The position numbers and the translations under genes are program-made. Positions 25,287 through 32,509 of a stretch of 42,990 bases of DNA are shown piece by piece (positions within the stretch are counted from its first letter, which is position 1; the number at the start of each line of letters is the position of its first letter). The DNA comes from SFWF01 sp045636705 (GTDB lineage: Bacteria; Bacillota; Clostridia; Oscillospirales; Acutalibacteraceae). Below the pieces are notes generated by a model. The model was given only the letters and a program-made list of their open reading frames with translations, was not told the DNA's origin and did not search any database. Location of the stretch: NCBI GenBank assembly GCA_045636705.1, contig JAZTYA010000028.1, positions 1 to 42,990 on the forward strand, read 5' to 3'.

Positions 25287-26465
25287 ATGAGTAAGAAAAT
25301 TAAACTTGGTATCATCGGAATTGGTAACATGGGAACAGGCCACATCAACAATCTTAAAAGAGGTCTTTGTCCCGATATTGAGCTCGCTGCAGTTTGCGAC
25401 GTAAAGCCCGGCCGCCTTAACTGGGTTAAGGAGCAAAACATAAGCGATTCAATAGTATATTTTGACAACGCTATTGAAATGCTCGACAGTGGTGTAATTG
25501 ATTCTTGCTTAATTGCAGTTCCTCATTATCATCATACAGTTTATGCTATCGAATGCATGAAGAGAGGCATTCACGTTATGGTTGAGAAGCCTGCAGGCGT
25601 TTACGTTAACCAGGTTATCGAAATGAATGAGGAAGCTAAAAAGCATCCTGAAGTTGTTTTCGGTATGATGTTCAACCAGAGAACCGACTGCGTTTATCGT
25701 AAGTTGAAGGAACTTGTAAGTTCTGGTGAATATGGTGAAATCCGTAGAACAAACTGGGTTATTACCGCTTGGTATCGTACACAGGCTTATTATGATTCCG
25801 GTGACTGGCGTGCAACATGGTCTGGCGAAGGCGGCGGCGTTCTTCTAAATCAGTGCCCCCATCAGTTAGACCTATGGCAGTGGATTTGCGGCATGCCTAA
25901 GAAGGTTATGTCTCACGTTCATTACGGCAAATGGCATGACATTGAAGTTGAAGATGACGTTACCATTTACGTTGAATATGAAAACGGAGCTTCCGGTGTG
26001 TTTGTAACCTCTACTGGTGATGCTCACGGTACTAACCGCTTCGAAATTCAGATGGATAGAGCTAAGTTCGTTGTAGAAGGCAACAGACTTTATATGGAAG
26101 AGTATGAGATGCCTGAACCAGAGTGGACCAAGACCTGCAAGAGTGGTTTTGAAACTGTTCCCTCTAAGGGCAGCTACGTTGAAACTGATGGCGAGAGTCC
26201 TCAACACGTTGGCGTTCTTAACGCTTGGGCAAACGCTATTCTCAATGGTGGTGAACTCGTTGCAAATGGTGAAGAGGGTATTAATGCTCTTACAATTTCC
26301 AATGCTGCACACCTTTCTTCCTTCTTAGGAAAAGAAATCGAAATTCCTTTCGATAACGACCTCTTCCAAGAAGAACTTATGAAGAGAGTTGCTACTTCAC
26401 GCAGAAAAGTAAATGTAAACGAAGTAGTCTTAGATACATCAAATACTTACGGTGGTACCAAATAA
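25287..26465 (+). CDS. Gfo/Idh/MocA family oxidoreductase (first copy)
   Basis: NAD(P)-dependent sugar or inositol dehydrogenase of 392 residues. The Rossmann motif is GIIGIGNMGTGHINNL near the N-terminus, the catalytic EKPAG is at about residue 95, and the C-terminal domain carries the motif YRTQAYYDSGDWRATW, GEGGGVLLNQCPHQLDLWQW with the catalytic His region. It is a clear paralogue of the next gene; the pair must have arisen by tandem duplication. Likely chemistry is oxidation of a sugar or sugar-acid hydroxyl to a ketone (or the reverse). It is co-transcribed with uxaC-uxuA and two TIM-barrel isomerases. Start ATG has AGAGG upstream. Confidence 0.88.
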   Translation: MSKKIKLGIIGIGNMGTGHINNLKRGLCPDIELAAVCDVKPGRLNWVKEQNISDSIVYFDNAIEMLDSGVIDSCLIAVPHYHHTVYAIECMKRGIHVMVEKPAGVYVNQVIEMNEEAKKHPEVVFGMMFNQRTDCVYRKLKELVSSGEYGEIRRTNWVITAWYRTQAYYDSGDWRATWSGEGGGVLLNQCPHQLDLWQWICGMPKKVMSHVHYGKWHDIEVEDDVTIYVEYENGASGVFVTSTGDAHGTNRFEIQMDRAKFVVEGNRLYMEEYEMPEPEWTKTCKSGFETVPSKGSYVETDGESPQHVGVLNAWANAILNGGELVANGEEGINALTISNAAHLSSFLGKEIEIPFDNDLFQEELMKRVATSRRKVNVNEVVLDTSNTYGGTK

Positions 26466-26469
26466 TATT

Positions 26470-27645
26470 ATGAATGAACTTAAAGTTGGTATAGTTGGAA
26501 TAGGAAATATGGGCTCTGCCCATGTTTCCTGTATCGCAGAAAACAAAGTAGAGGGTATGCGACTTGTTGCGGTTTGCGACGTTTTAGAAAATCGTGCACA
26601 AAACGTTCAAAATAAGTATCCTTTTGTTAAAACGTATACCGATTATAACGAACTGTTTAAAAGCGGAGAAATTGATGCTGTTATCATTGCAGTACCGCAT
26701 CCGCTACATTCTGAAATCGCAATTAAAGCCTTTGAAAATTCCCTTCACGTTGTCCTTGAAAAACCTGCAGATATTGCTGTATCTAAGGTTTTAAAGCTTA
26801 ACGAGGCGGCTAAAAAATCGGGTAAAGTATTTTCGATTATGTTTAATCAACGTACAAACCCGTTATTTGCAAAGGCAAGAGAAATAGTAAAAGGCGGCCT
26901 TTTAGGTGAACTTAAAAGAACGGTTTGGATAATTACAAACTGGTATCGCACACAAGCTTACTATGACTCGGGCGATTGGCGTGCTACCTGGAAAGGCGAA
27001 GGCGGTGGCGTTCTTTTAAATCAAGCTCCACACAACCTTGACCTTTGGCAATGGATTTGCGGTATGCCTGAATCTGTCACTGCTTTTTGTGATATTTCAA
27101 AGCATCATAATATTGAAGTTGAAGATGACGTTACCATTTTTACTAGATATAAAAATGGTGCCGTTGGTACTTTCATTACTTCTACAGGAGAGTTCCCGGG
27201 AACTAATAGACTTGAAATTTCCGGTTCAAAGGGCAAACTTGTTATTGAAAACGGAATATTAAAGTGGTGGAAGTTAAAAGAAGACGAGCGAGATGTATGT
27301 AAAACCTCGAAAAACGGTTTTGTAGTTATTGATTCCGATTATACGGAGATAGTTCAAGATACACAGGAAACCGCTCACAGAGGAATTTTACAAAACTTTG
27401 CAAATGCCGTTCTTCACGGAGAAGAACTTCTTTCTCCTGGTACCGACGGTATATTTGAATTGTCACTTTCTAACGCTGCTTTTCTTTCAAGTTGGCAGGG
27501 AAGTACCGAGGTTCTTTTACCTTTTGATACTGAAAAATTTGATTCTTTGCTTGATAAATTAGCCTCAAATTCCTCTATACATAAAGCAAATGAAGAAACT
27601 ATAAATTCAAAGGGTTATAATGAACGTTGGCAGGTTCGTTGGTAA
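26470..27645 (+). CDS. Gfo/Idh/MocA family oxidoreductase (second copy)
   Basis: Paralogue of the preceding dehydrogenase, 391 residues. Shared blocks include YRTQAYYDSGDWRATW, GEGGGVLLNQAPHNLDLWQW and ICGMP, with Rossmann motif GIVGIGNMGSAHVSC and EKPAD in place of EKPAG. Conservation is very high around the active site and weak in the C-terminal 100 residues, suggesting related but different substrates. The GTG at 26452 lies within the end of the upstream gene; ATG at 26470, 5 bases after the previous stop, matches the family start (NELKVGIVGIG) and is probably reached by coupling because no good ribosome site precedes it. It is the last gene of the uronate operon. Confidence 0.87.
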   Translation: MNELKVGIVGIGNMGSAHVSCIAENKVEGMRLVAVCDVLENRAQNVQNKYPFVKTYTDYNELFKSGEIDAVIIAVPHPLHSEIAIKAFENSLHVVLEKPADIAVSKVLKLNEAAKKSGKVFSIMFNQRTNPLFAKAREIVKGGLLGELKRTVWIITNWYRTQAYYDSGDWRATWKGEGGGVLLNQAPHNLDLWQWICGMPESVTAFCDISKHHNIEVEDDVTIFTRYKNGAVGTFITSTGEFPGTNRLEISGSKGKLVIENGILKWWKLKEDERDVCKTSKNGFVVIDSDYTEIVQDTQETAHRGILQNFANAVLHGEELLSPGTDGIFELSLSNAAFLSSWQGSTEVLLPFDTEKFDSLLDKLASNSSIHKANEETINSKGYNERWQVRW

Positions 27646-27660
27646 ATTTTAAAACTATTA

Positions 27661-27692
27661 AAAGCAACCTATTTTTTAGGTTGCTTTTTTAT
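27661..27692 (+). terminator. intrinsic terminator of the hexuronate operon
   Basis: AAAGCAACCTA (27661-27671) pairs with TAGGTTGCTTT (27677-27687) around a T-rich loop and runs into TTTTTT. Confidence 0.9.
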
Positions 27693-27712
27693 TATTTTTT
27701 TGGAAAAATATG

Positions 27713-27741
27713 TTGACAAACGCAAAAATTAATGTTATAAT
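27713..27741 (+). promoter_or_regulatory. consensus SigA promoter of the amino-acid ABC importer
   Basis: Exact TTGACA (27713-27718), 17-base spacer, exact TATAAT (27736-27741), the best promoter in the window. GTAG/CTAC short arms at 27751-27754 and 27762-27765 are too weak to call an operator. Confidence 0.92.
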
Positions 27742-27799
27742 TTTACCACAGTAGCACTTTACTACGATAAACTAATAAAATGTTTTGGAGGAAATATTC

Positions 27800-28582
27800 A
27801 TGAAAAAGTTAATAGCATTATTACTTGCAACCTTAATGATTGCAACCCTTTTTGTAGGTTGTGGCAAAACCCCTGATAAGGACGTAGAAAACGTTAAGAA
27901 TGCAGGCAAATTAGTTGTTGGTATCACAAACTTCGCTCCTATGGATTATCTTGATGCTGATGGTAAATGGGTTGGCTTCGATGCGGAACTTGCAGAAGCT
28001 TTTGCTGAAAGCCTTGGCGTTGAGGTTGAGTTCAAAGAAATCGAGTGGGATAACAAGGTTTTAGAGCTTGACAGCTACAAGGTTGACGTTATCTGGAATG
28101 GTATGACTCTTACCGATGAGGTAAAGGCTGCTATGTCTTGCTCAAACGCATACTGCAACAACCAGCAGATTGTTATCGTTAAGAAGGACGTTGCAGAGAA
28201 CTACACAACCGTTGATTCTGTAAAGGGGCTTAGCTTTGCAGTTGAAAAGGGTTCTGCCGGTCAGAAGGAAGCTGCAGCAATCGGCGCTCAATATAAAGAG
28301 GTTGTTGACCAGGCTACTGCACTTGCAGAGATTAAGTCGGGTAACGCAGATGCTGCTATTATCGACTCACTTATGGCAGGCGCTATGGTAGGCGAAGGAA
28401 CAGACTATGCTGACTTAACTTACACTGTTGGCCTTAATAACGAAGAGTACGGTGTAGGTTTCCGCAAGGGTTCTAACCTTACTGAAGAATTAAACAAGTT
28501 CTTCAAAGATTACTACGCATCAGGCAAAATGACAACACTTGCTGAAAAGTATGGTGTTCAGGCAGCTGTAATTGCTCAGTAA
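27800..28582 (+). CDS. polar amino-acid ABC transporter substrate-binding lipoprotein
   Basis: Extracellular solute-binding protein of family 3 (glutamine/lysine/cystine type), 260 residues. An N-terminal lipoprotein signal (KKLIALLLATLMIATLFVGC) ends in the lipobox FVGC with Cys18 or so as the lipidated residue. The mature part begins with the family block GKLVVGITNFAPMDYLDADG and includes WVGFDAELAEAFAESLGVEVEF, with the ligand-binding Arg/Asp region later. It precedes the permease and ATPase genes. A TTG at 27785 lies in the ribosome site TTTGGAGGAAA, so the ATG at 27800 is the start. The exact amino acid is unknown. Confidence 0.93.
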   Translation: MKKLIALLLATLMIATLFVGCGKTPDKDVENVKNAGKLVVGITNFAPMDYLDADGKWVGFDAELAEAFAESLGVEVEFKEIEWDNKVLELDSYKVDVIWNGMTLTDEVKAAMSCSNAYCNNQQIVIVKKDVAENYTTVDSVKGLSFAVEKGSAGQKEAAAIGAQYKEVVDQATALAEIKSGNADAAIIDSLMAGAMVGEGTDYADLTYTVGLNNEEYGVGFRKGSNLTEELNKFFKDYYASGKMTTLAEKYGVQAAVIAQ

Positions 28583-28603
28583 AATTTTATTAAAAGTTTT
28601 TGG

Positions 28604-28631
28604 TGGCAGAGGATAGAAATATCCTCTGCCA
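28604..28631 (+). promoter_or_regulatory. intercistronic hairpin after the binding-protein gene
   Basis: TGGCAGAGGATA (28604-28615) and TATCCTCTGCCA (28620-28631) form a perfect 12-base stem on a GAAA tetraloop, without a T-run. Such hairpins commonly protect the 3' end of binding-protein mRNA so that it outnumbers permease mRNA. Confidence 0.75.
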
Positions 28632-28663
28632 TTAGTCAGTATTTTGATTTAAAGGTGTAATTT

Positions 28664-29341
28664 ATGGAAGTTTTCCTAACGGTATTAGGAGCCTTAAATG
28701 AAGGGTTTATCGAAACCTTAAAACTATTTATTGTGACTCTTGCGGGTTCTATTCCGCTTGGGTTTATTATTGTTTTTGGCTCAATGAGCAAATTTTTACC
28801 CTTAAAATATCTTACAAAAGGTTTTGTTTGGATAATTCGCGGAACACCATTAATGCTACAACTTATTATAATTTATTATATACCGGGATACCTACTTAAC
28901 GGATTTTCTCCTTGGTCGGTATTTGATAACGATATTTTTATCGCTTCTTCGGTTGCTTTTATAATAAATTATGCTTGCTATTTTTCCGAAATATACAGAG
29001 CAGGTATTGAAGGCGTTCCAAAGGGTCAACAAGAAGCAGGACAGGTTTTAGGACTTACAAAAACTCAGACCTTTTTTAGGGTTACCTTGCTTCAAATGGT
29101 AAAAAGAATAGTACCACCTATGTCTAACGAAATTATAACCTTAGTTAAAGACACTTCAATCGCTCGTATTATCGGTTGGCAGGAACTTATCTGGTCGGGT
29201 TATGGCTTCTTAAAGGGTTCTCACGGATATGCAGGTCTTATTTGGCCTTTACTATTCACAGGTGTTTTCTATTTAGTATTTAACGGTTTACTTACAATTC
29301 TTTTCTCAAAACTTGAAAAGAAACTTAGCTACTTTAACTAG
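28664..29341 (+). CDS. polar amino-acid ABC transporter permease
   Basis: Membrane subunit of the HisM/GlnP type, 225 residues with about five membrane helices. Seen: GFIETLKLFIVTLAGSIPLG, RGTPLMLQLIIIYY and the cytoplasmic EAA loop EAGQVLGLTKTQTFFRVTLL that docks on the ATPase. It probably works as a homodimer since only one permease gene is present. ATG follows AAAGGTG; 15 bases separate it from the ATPase gene. Confidence 0.93.
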   Translation: MEVFLTVLGALNEGFIETLKLFIVTLAGSIPLGFIIVFGSMSKFLPLKYLTKGFVWIIRGTPLMLQLIIIYYIPGYLLNGFSPWSVFDNDIFIASSVAFIINYACYFSEIYRAGIEGVPKGQQEAGQVLGLTKTQTFFRVTLLQMVKRIVPPMSNEIITLVKDTSIARIIGWQELIWSGYGFLKGSHGYAGLIWPLLFTGVFYLVFNGLLTILFSKLEKKLSYFN

Positions 29342-29356
29342 ATAGGAGGTAATATC

Positions 29357-30154
29357 ATGACAGTTTTAGATGTTAAAAACATTTGTAAAAGCTTTGGCAA
29401 AGTCGAAGTTTTAAAAGATATTTCCTTCTCGGTTAAAGAGGGAAGTGTTACCTCAATTATCGGTTCTTCGGGTAGTGGTAAAACCACCTTGCTCCGCTGT
29501 ATAACAGGTCTTGAAACTGCAGATTTCGGTGTGATTTCTGTTGGCCGGAGGATTACCTTTGACAGCAACAGAACCGAGAAACTTTCTAAGGAAGAAAAAA
29601 GAGAAAATCAATTATCAACGGGCCTTGTTTTCCAGTCGTTTAACCTATTTCCTCAATATTCTGTTTTAGACAACGTAATGTTGGCTAAAAAACTTATGTT
29701 AAAGAAGCAAATGAAAAAGGATAAGGTAGGAAAGGCAGAGGCCAAACAAAAGCTCTTAGAACTAAAAGAAGAGGCGTTGCAGATTATTGCAAGCGTTGGT
29801 CTTGCCGATAAGATAGACAACTATCCTTGTGAACTTTCAGGCGGTCAACAGCAACGTGTAGCAATTGCAAGAGCATTAATGCTTTCTCCGACTGTTCTTT
29901 GTTTTGACGAGCCTACAAGTGCTCTTGACCCTGAAATTACCGGAGAGGTTCTTCGCGTTATTTCTGACCTGGCAAAACAGGGTAGAACCTTGGTTATAGT
30001 TACACACGAAATGGGCTTTGCAAAAGAAATTTCGGACCGCGTAATCTTTATGGATGGCGGAGTTATAGCTGAAGAAGGTTCGCCTGAAGATATTTTTGAA
30101 AATCCTCAGTCTGATAGGCTTAAAGCATTCTTAAATTCAACGTTGAAAATTTAA
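29357..30154 (+). CDS. polar amino-acid ABC transporter ATP-binding protein
   Basis: ATPase subunit of the GlnQ/HisP type, 265 residues. Walker A is IGSSGSGKTTLLRC, the ABC signature is LSGGQQQRVAIARAL, Walker B is LCFDEPTSALDPE and the switch His is in VIVTHEMGFAKE. Relative to a typical 240-residue GlnQ it carries a lysine-rich insertion of about 20-25 residues (around KKLMLKKQMKKDKVGKAEAK) between the Q-loop and signature, which occurs in a clostridial subgroup. Ribosome site TAGGAGGT. It is the last gene of the importer operon. Confidence 0.95.
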   Translation: MTVLDVKNICKSFGKVEVLKDISFSVKEGSVTSIIGSSGSGKTTLLRCITGLETADFGVISVGRRITFDSNRTEKLSKEEKRENQLSTGLVFQSFNLFPQYSVLDNVMLAKKLMLKKQMKKDKVGKAEAKQKLLELKEEALQIIASVGLADKIDNYPCELSGGQQQRVAIARALMLSPTVLCFDEPTSALDPEITGEVLRVISDLAKQGRTLVIVTHEMGFAKEISDRVIFMDGGVIAEEGSPEDIFENPQSDRLKAFLNSTLKI

Positions 30155-30157
30155 AAA

Positions 30158-30184
30158 ATAGGCTTCAAAACGAAGCCTATTTTT
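30158..30184 (+). terminator. intrinsic terminator of the ABC importer operon
   Basis: ATAGGCTTC (30158-30166) pairs with GAAGCCTAT (30172-30180) around AAAAC, followed by TTTT and preceded by a run of A. Confidence 0.9.
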
Positions 30185-30203
30185 CTTGCGAAAATATTTA
30201 TTC

Positions 30204-30232
30204 TTGAAAAATTTTTAAAATTATCATATTAT
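30204..30232 (+). promoter_or_regulatory. SigA promoter of the glycosyltransferase gene
   Basis: TTGAAA at 30204-30209, 17-base spacer, TATTAT at 30227-30232. Confidence 0.72.
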
Positions 30233-30261
30233 AGTATTATAATTTTATTTGGAGAAGACGT

Positions 30262-31227
30262 ATGAGCAAAACTTTATATATCGTAGTTCCTTGCTATAAC
30301 GAACAGGAAGTACTGCCGATTACATGCACTTATTTTATTGAAAAACTTAAATCTCTTTATTTTACCGATAAAATAAGCGATAAAAGCCGTGTTTTATTCG
30401 TAAACGACGGTTCTAAGGATAACACTTGGGAAATTATTAAACAGTTGTCTTTAGAAAACGAATACGTTGAAGGTATTTCACTTTCAAGAAACCGAGGCCA
30501 CCAGAACGCTTTACTTGCCGGCCTTATGTACGCTAAAGATAAGTGTGACGTTACAATTAGCATTGATTGTGACGGTCAGGATGATATTAACGCTATGGAT
30601 GAAATGATTGATGCATATCTTGATGGTTGCGATATTGTTTACGGCGTTCGCAAAGAAAGAAAAACTGACACATGCTTTAAGCGTGTAACAGCAGAGTTTT
30701 TCTATAAAATTATGAAATCTTTTGGTGCCGAAGTCGTTTTTAATCATGCTGATTATCGACTTATGAGTAAAAAAGCGCTTGAGCATTTAAGCAAATTTGA
30801 AGAGGTAAATATATTCCTTAGAGGACTTGTTCCACTTGTTGGCTTTAAATCAACAAGCGTTTATTACGACCGTGCCGAAAGAATTGCAGGCAAGAGTAAA
30901 TATCCTTTAAGCAAAATGATTTCCTTAGCCATAAATGGCATTACAAGTCTTTCTATAAAGCCAATTCGAATTGTAACCGTTTTAGGCCTTGTGTTTTCAC
31001 TTTTAGGCTTTGGCGGCGTTGTTTGGGCAATTATAATGAGTGCATTGGACAAGGTAATTGCAGGTTGGACAAGTATGGTGTGTATAGTTTCTCTGTTTGG
31101 CGGTATTCAACTTTTATCTTTAGGAATTATAGGGGAATACGTTGGAAAAATGTATATGGAAACTAAGAAAAGACCTAAGTTCATCATTTCTGAAGAAACA
31201 AGAAAAGATAATTATTTCGATATATAA
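30262..31227 (+). CDS. GtrB-like membrane glycosyltransferase (GT2, DPM1-like)
   Basis: Family 2 glycosyltransferase that transfers a hexose from a nucleotide sugar to a polyprenyl phosphate, as in GtrB, CsbB and YkoT. Seen: YIVVPCYNEQEVLPIT at the start, FVNDGSKDNTWEII, the metal-binding ISIDCDGQDDINAMDEMI and the acceptor-side RGLVPLVGFKS. Two C-terminal membrane helices (about residues 232-258 and 268-292) anchor it. Such enzymes normally feed a GtrA flippase and a GT-C transferase for wall or teichoic acid decoration; none of these is adjacent, and the gene is alone between its own promoter and terminator. Length 321 residues. Confidence 0.9.
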   Translation: MSKTLYIVVPCYNEQEVLPITCTYFIEKLKSLYFTDKISDKSRVLFVNDGSKDNTWEIIKQLSLENEYVEGISLSRNRGHQNALLAGLMYAKDKCDVTISIDCDGQDDINAMDEMIDAYLDGCDIVYGVRKERKTDTCFKRVTAEFFYKIMKSFGAEVVFNHADYRLMSKKALEHLSKFEEVNIFLRGLVPLVGFKSTSVYYDRAERIAGKSKYPLSKMISLAINGITSLSIKPIRIVTVLGLVFSLLGFGGVVWAIIMSALDKVIAGWTSMVCIVSLFGGIQLLSLGIIGEYVGKMYMETKKRPKFIISEETRKDNYFDI

Positions 31228-31233
31228 AAATTC

Positions 31234-31270
31234 AAGGCTGACTCACTTGTCTGTGAGTCAGCCTTTATAT
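31234..31270. terminator. terminator between the glycosyltransferase and degV genes
   Basis: AAGGCTGACTCAC (31234-31246) pairs perfectly over 13 bases with GTGAGTCAGCCTT (31253-31265) around TTGTCT. T-rich sequence follows on both strands, so it may serve the convergent degV transcript too, which would then carry a 3' tail of about 130 bases. Confidence 0.85.
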
Positions 31271-31392
31271 TTTAAAGGGAGACTTTTAATCGGTAACTTT
31301 AAAGGCAGATATATATTGCCGCCGAAATAGCAGGATATCCGTTTGCTCCCTGCCATATAATATGTGCAAATAAAGTCTTTTGCTATATTAAT

Positions 31393-32247
31393 TTATTTGC
31401 TTCTTAAAAATAGAATACCAAGGGTGTTTCTGCCGCAATGTGAAGAAATAGTACAACCTGCTCTGGAAACTAGTATCTCTTTAAAATTAGCAGTTTTTGC
31501 AACAAGGTCTTTTACCATGTTAACAATTTCATCATCACAACCTGCATGAGTTACGAAAATTCTGTCAAGATTAATATTTGAAGTATCTGCAAGCTTTTCG
31601 CTTACATACATGGTAAGTGCATCGGCGTATTTACCTCTGTATTTTTTACCAACGCCCATGCTTCCGTCACGAACCTCAATGCAAGGCTTAAGCTTTAATA
31701 GGTTAGCACCAAGAGAAGCTAGAGCAGAGCAACGTCCGCCTTTGTGTAGATATTCAAGGCTATCAATAACAAAGGAAGCGTCAACCAAAGGAACAAGACT
31801 GGATACTTCGTCATAAATTTCTTTTGCAGATTTTCCGTTGCTTGCCATTTCGCAAGCCTTCATAATAAGAAGACCTTCACCGGTAGAAAGGTTAGCGGTA
31901 TCTACAACATAAACGTCTTCAAAATCTTCGGCTGCTAAAAGTGAATTTTGGCAAGTAGATGAAAATTTCGAACCAAGTGTAAAGTGAACGATAGCATAGC
32001 CCTCTTCAACAAACGGCTTAAAGAAATCAATCATATCTCCAACGTTTGCTGCGCTTGTTTTTGGTAGTACACCGTGTTTAGTGTGGTAATCATAAATGAA
32101 ATCAGGGTCGATATCGACGCCGTCCTTATATGACTTTGAGTCAAGATTAATAACAAGAGGGATAGTTTTAATATCATATTTTTCAACTATTTCTAATGGT
32201 AAGTCACTAGTACTGTCTCTTGTAATTAAAACCTTTTTCTGTTCCAA
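31393..32247 (-). CDS. DegV family fatty-acid-binding protein
   Basis: DegV/FakB-type protein that binds a fatty acid and presents it to a fatty-acid kinase. Numbering from the TTG start, ITRDSTSDLPLEIVEKY is the N-terminal ligand-pocket motif, followed by TSAANVGD, HFTLGSKFSSTCQNSLLAAE and the C-terminal SRAGCTISSHCGRNTLGILF. The 284-residue length is typical. The open frame extends upstream, but TTG at 32247 has GGAGG 9 bases ahead. It is a single gene on the minus strand, divergent from rnj, with its own promoter. No FakA-like kinase gene is in the window. Confidence 0.9.
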   Translation of the reverse strand: MEQKKVLITRDSTSDLPLEIVEKYDIKTIPLVINLDSKSYKDGVDIDPDFIYDYHTKHGVLPKTSAANVGDMIDFFKPFVEEGYAIVHFTLGSKFSSTCQNSLLAAEDFEDVYVVDTANLSTGEGLLIMKACEMASNGKSAKEIYDEVSSLVPLVDASFVIDSLEYLHKGGRCSALASLGANLLKLKPCIEVRDGSMGVGKKYRGKYADALTMYVSEKLADTSNINLDRIFVTHAGCDDEIVNMVKDLVAKTANFKEILVSRAGCTISSHCGRNTLGILFLRSK

Positions 32248-32318
32248 TCTAAATAACCTCCAAAATGTAATTTGTTTTGCGCTGAAAAGAAAAATTATCT
32301 TTTCGACCAATTGCTAAC

Positions 32319-32347
32319 ATTATATCATTTTTCTTTTCATTTTTCAA
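32319..32347 (-). promoter_or_regulatory. SigA promoter of degV
   Basis: Minus strand: TTGAAA (32347-32342), 17-base spacer, TATAAT (32324-32319), about 70 bases upstream of the TTG start. Confidence 0.8.
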
Positions 32348-32356
32348 CATTTATTA

Positions 32357-32380
32357 TTTATATATTTATTTATATATTTA
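32357..32380 (+). repeat. perfect 12-base tandem repeat between degV and rnj promoters
   Basis: TTTATATATTTA occurs twice without gap (32357-32368 and 32369-32380) in a pure A+T tract that ends just before the rnj -35 box. It may be an UP-element-like or curved segment serving both divergent promoters, or simply low-complexity sequence. Confidence 0.7.
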
Positions 32381-32388
32381 TTATTATC

Positions 32389-32417
32389 TTGACAATGAAG
32401 GTATTTATAAGTAAAAT
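32389..32417 (+). promoter_or_regulatory. SigA promoter of the rnj-ftsH gene block
   Basis: Exact TTGACA at 32389-32394, 17-base spacer, TAAAAT at 32412-32417. It leaves an 85-base leader before rnj. Confidence 0.82.
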
Positions 32418-32509
32418 TAATTTGAGTATTTCTGCTCAATTTTAGATTTTTTCGGTTTTAACTGTTGTTATACTGTTACATAATCTTTTTTAAAAGGAGG
32501 AAAATTTAT

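Noticed and set aside
25872..26312. 146-codon open frame antisense to the first Gfo/Idh/MocA gene
   Set aside because: No start signal or family resemblance; explained by codon bias of the sense gene.
32349..32386. Possible replication origin or DnaA-box region because of the AT-rich repeats between degV and rnj
   Set aside because: No DnaA boxes (TTATCCACA type) and no dnaA/dnaN nearby; the repeats lie between two ordinary promoters.
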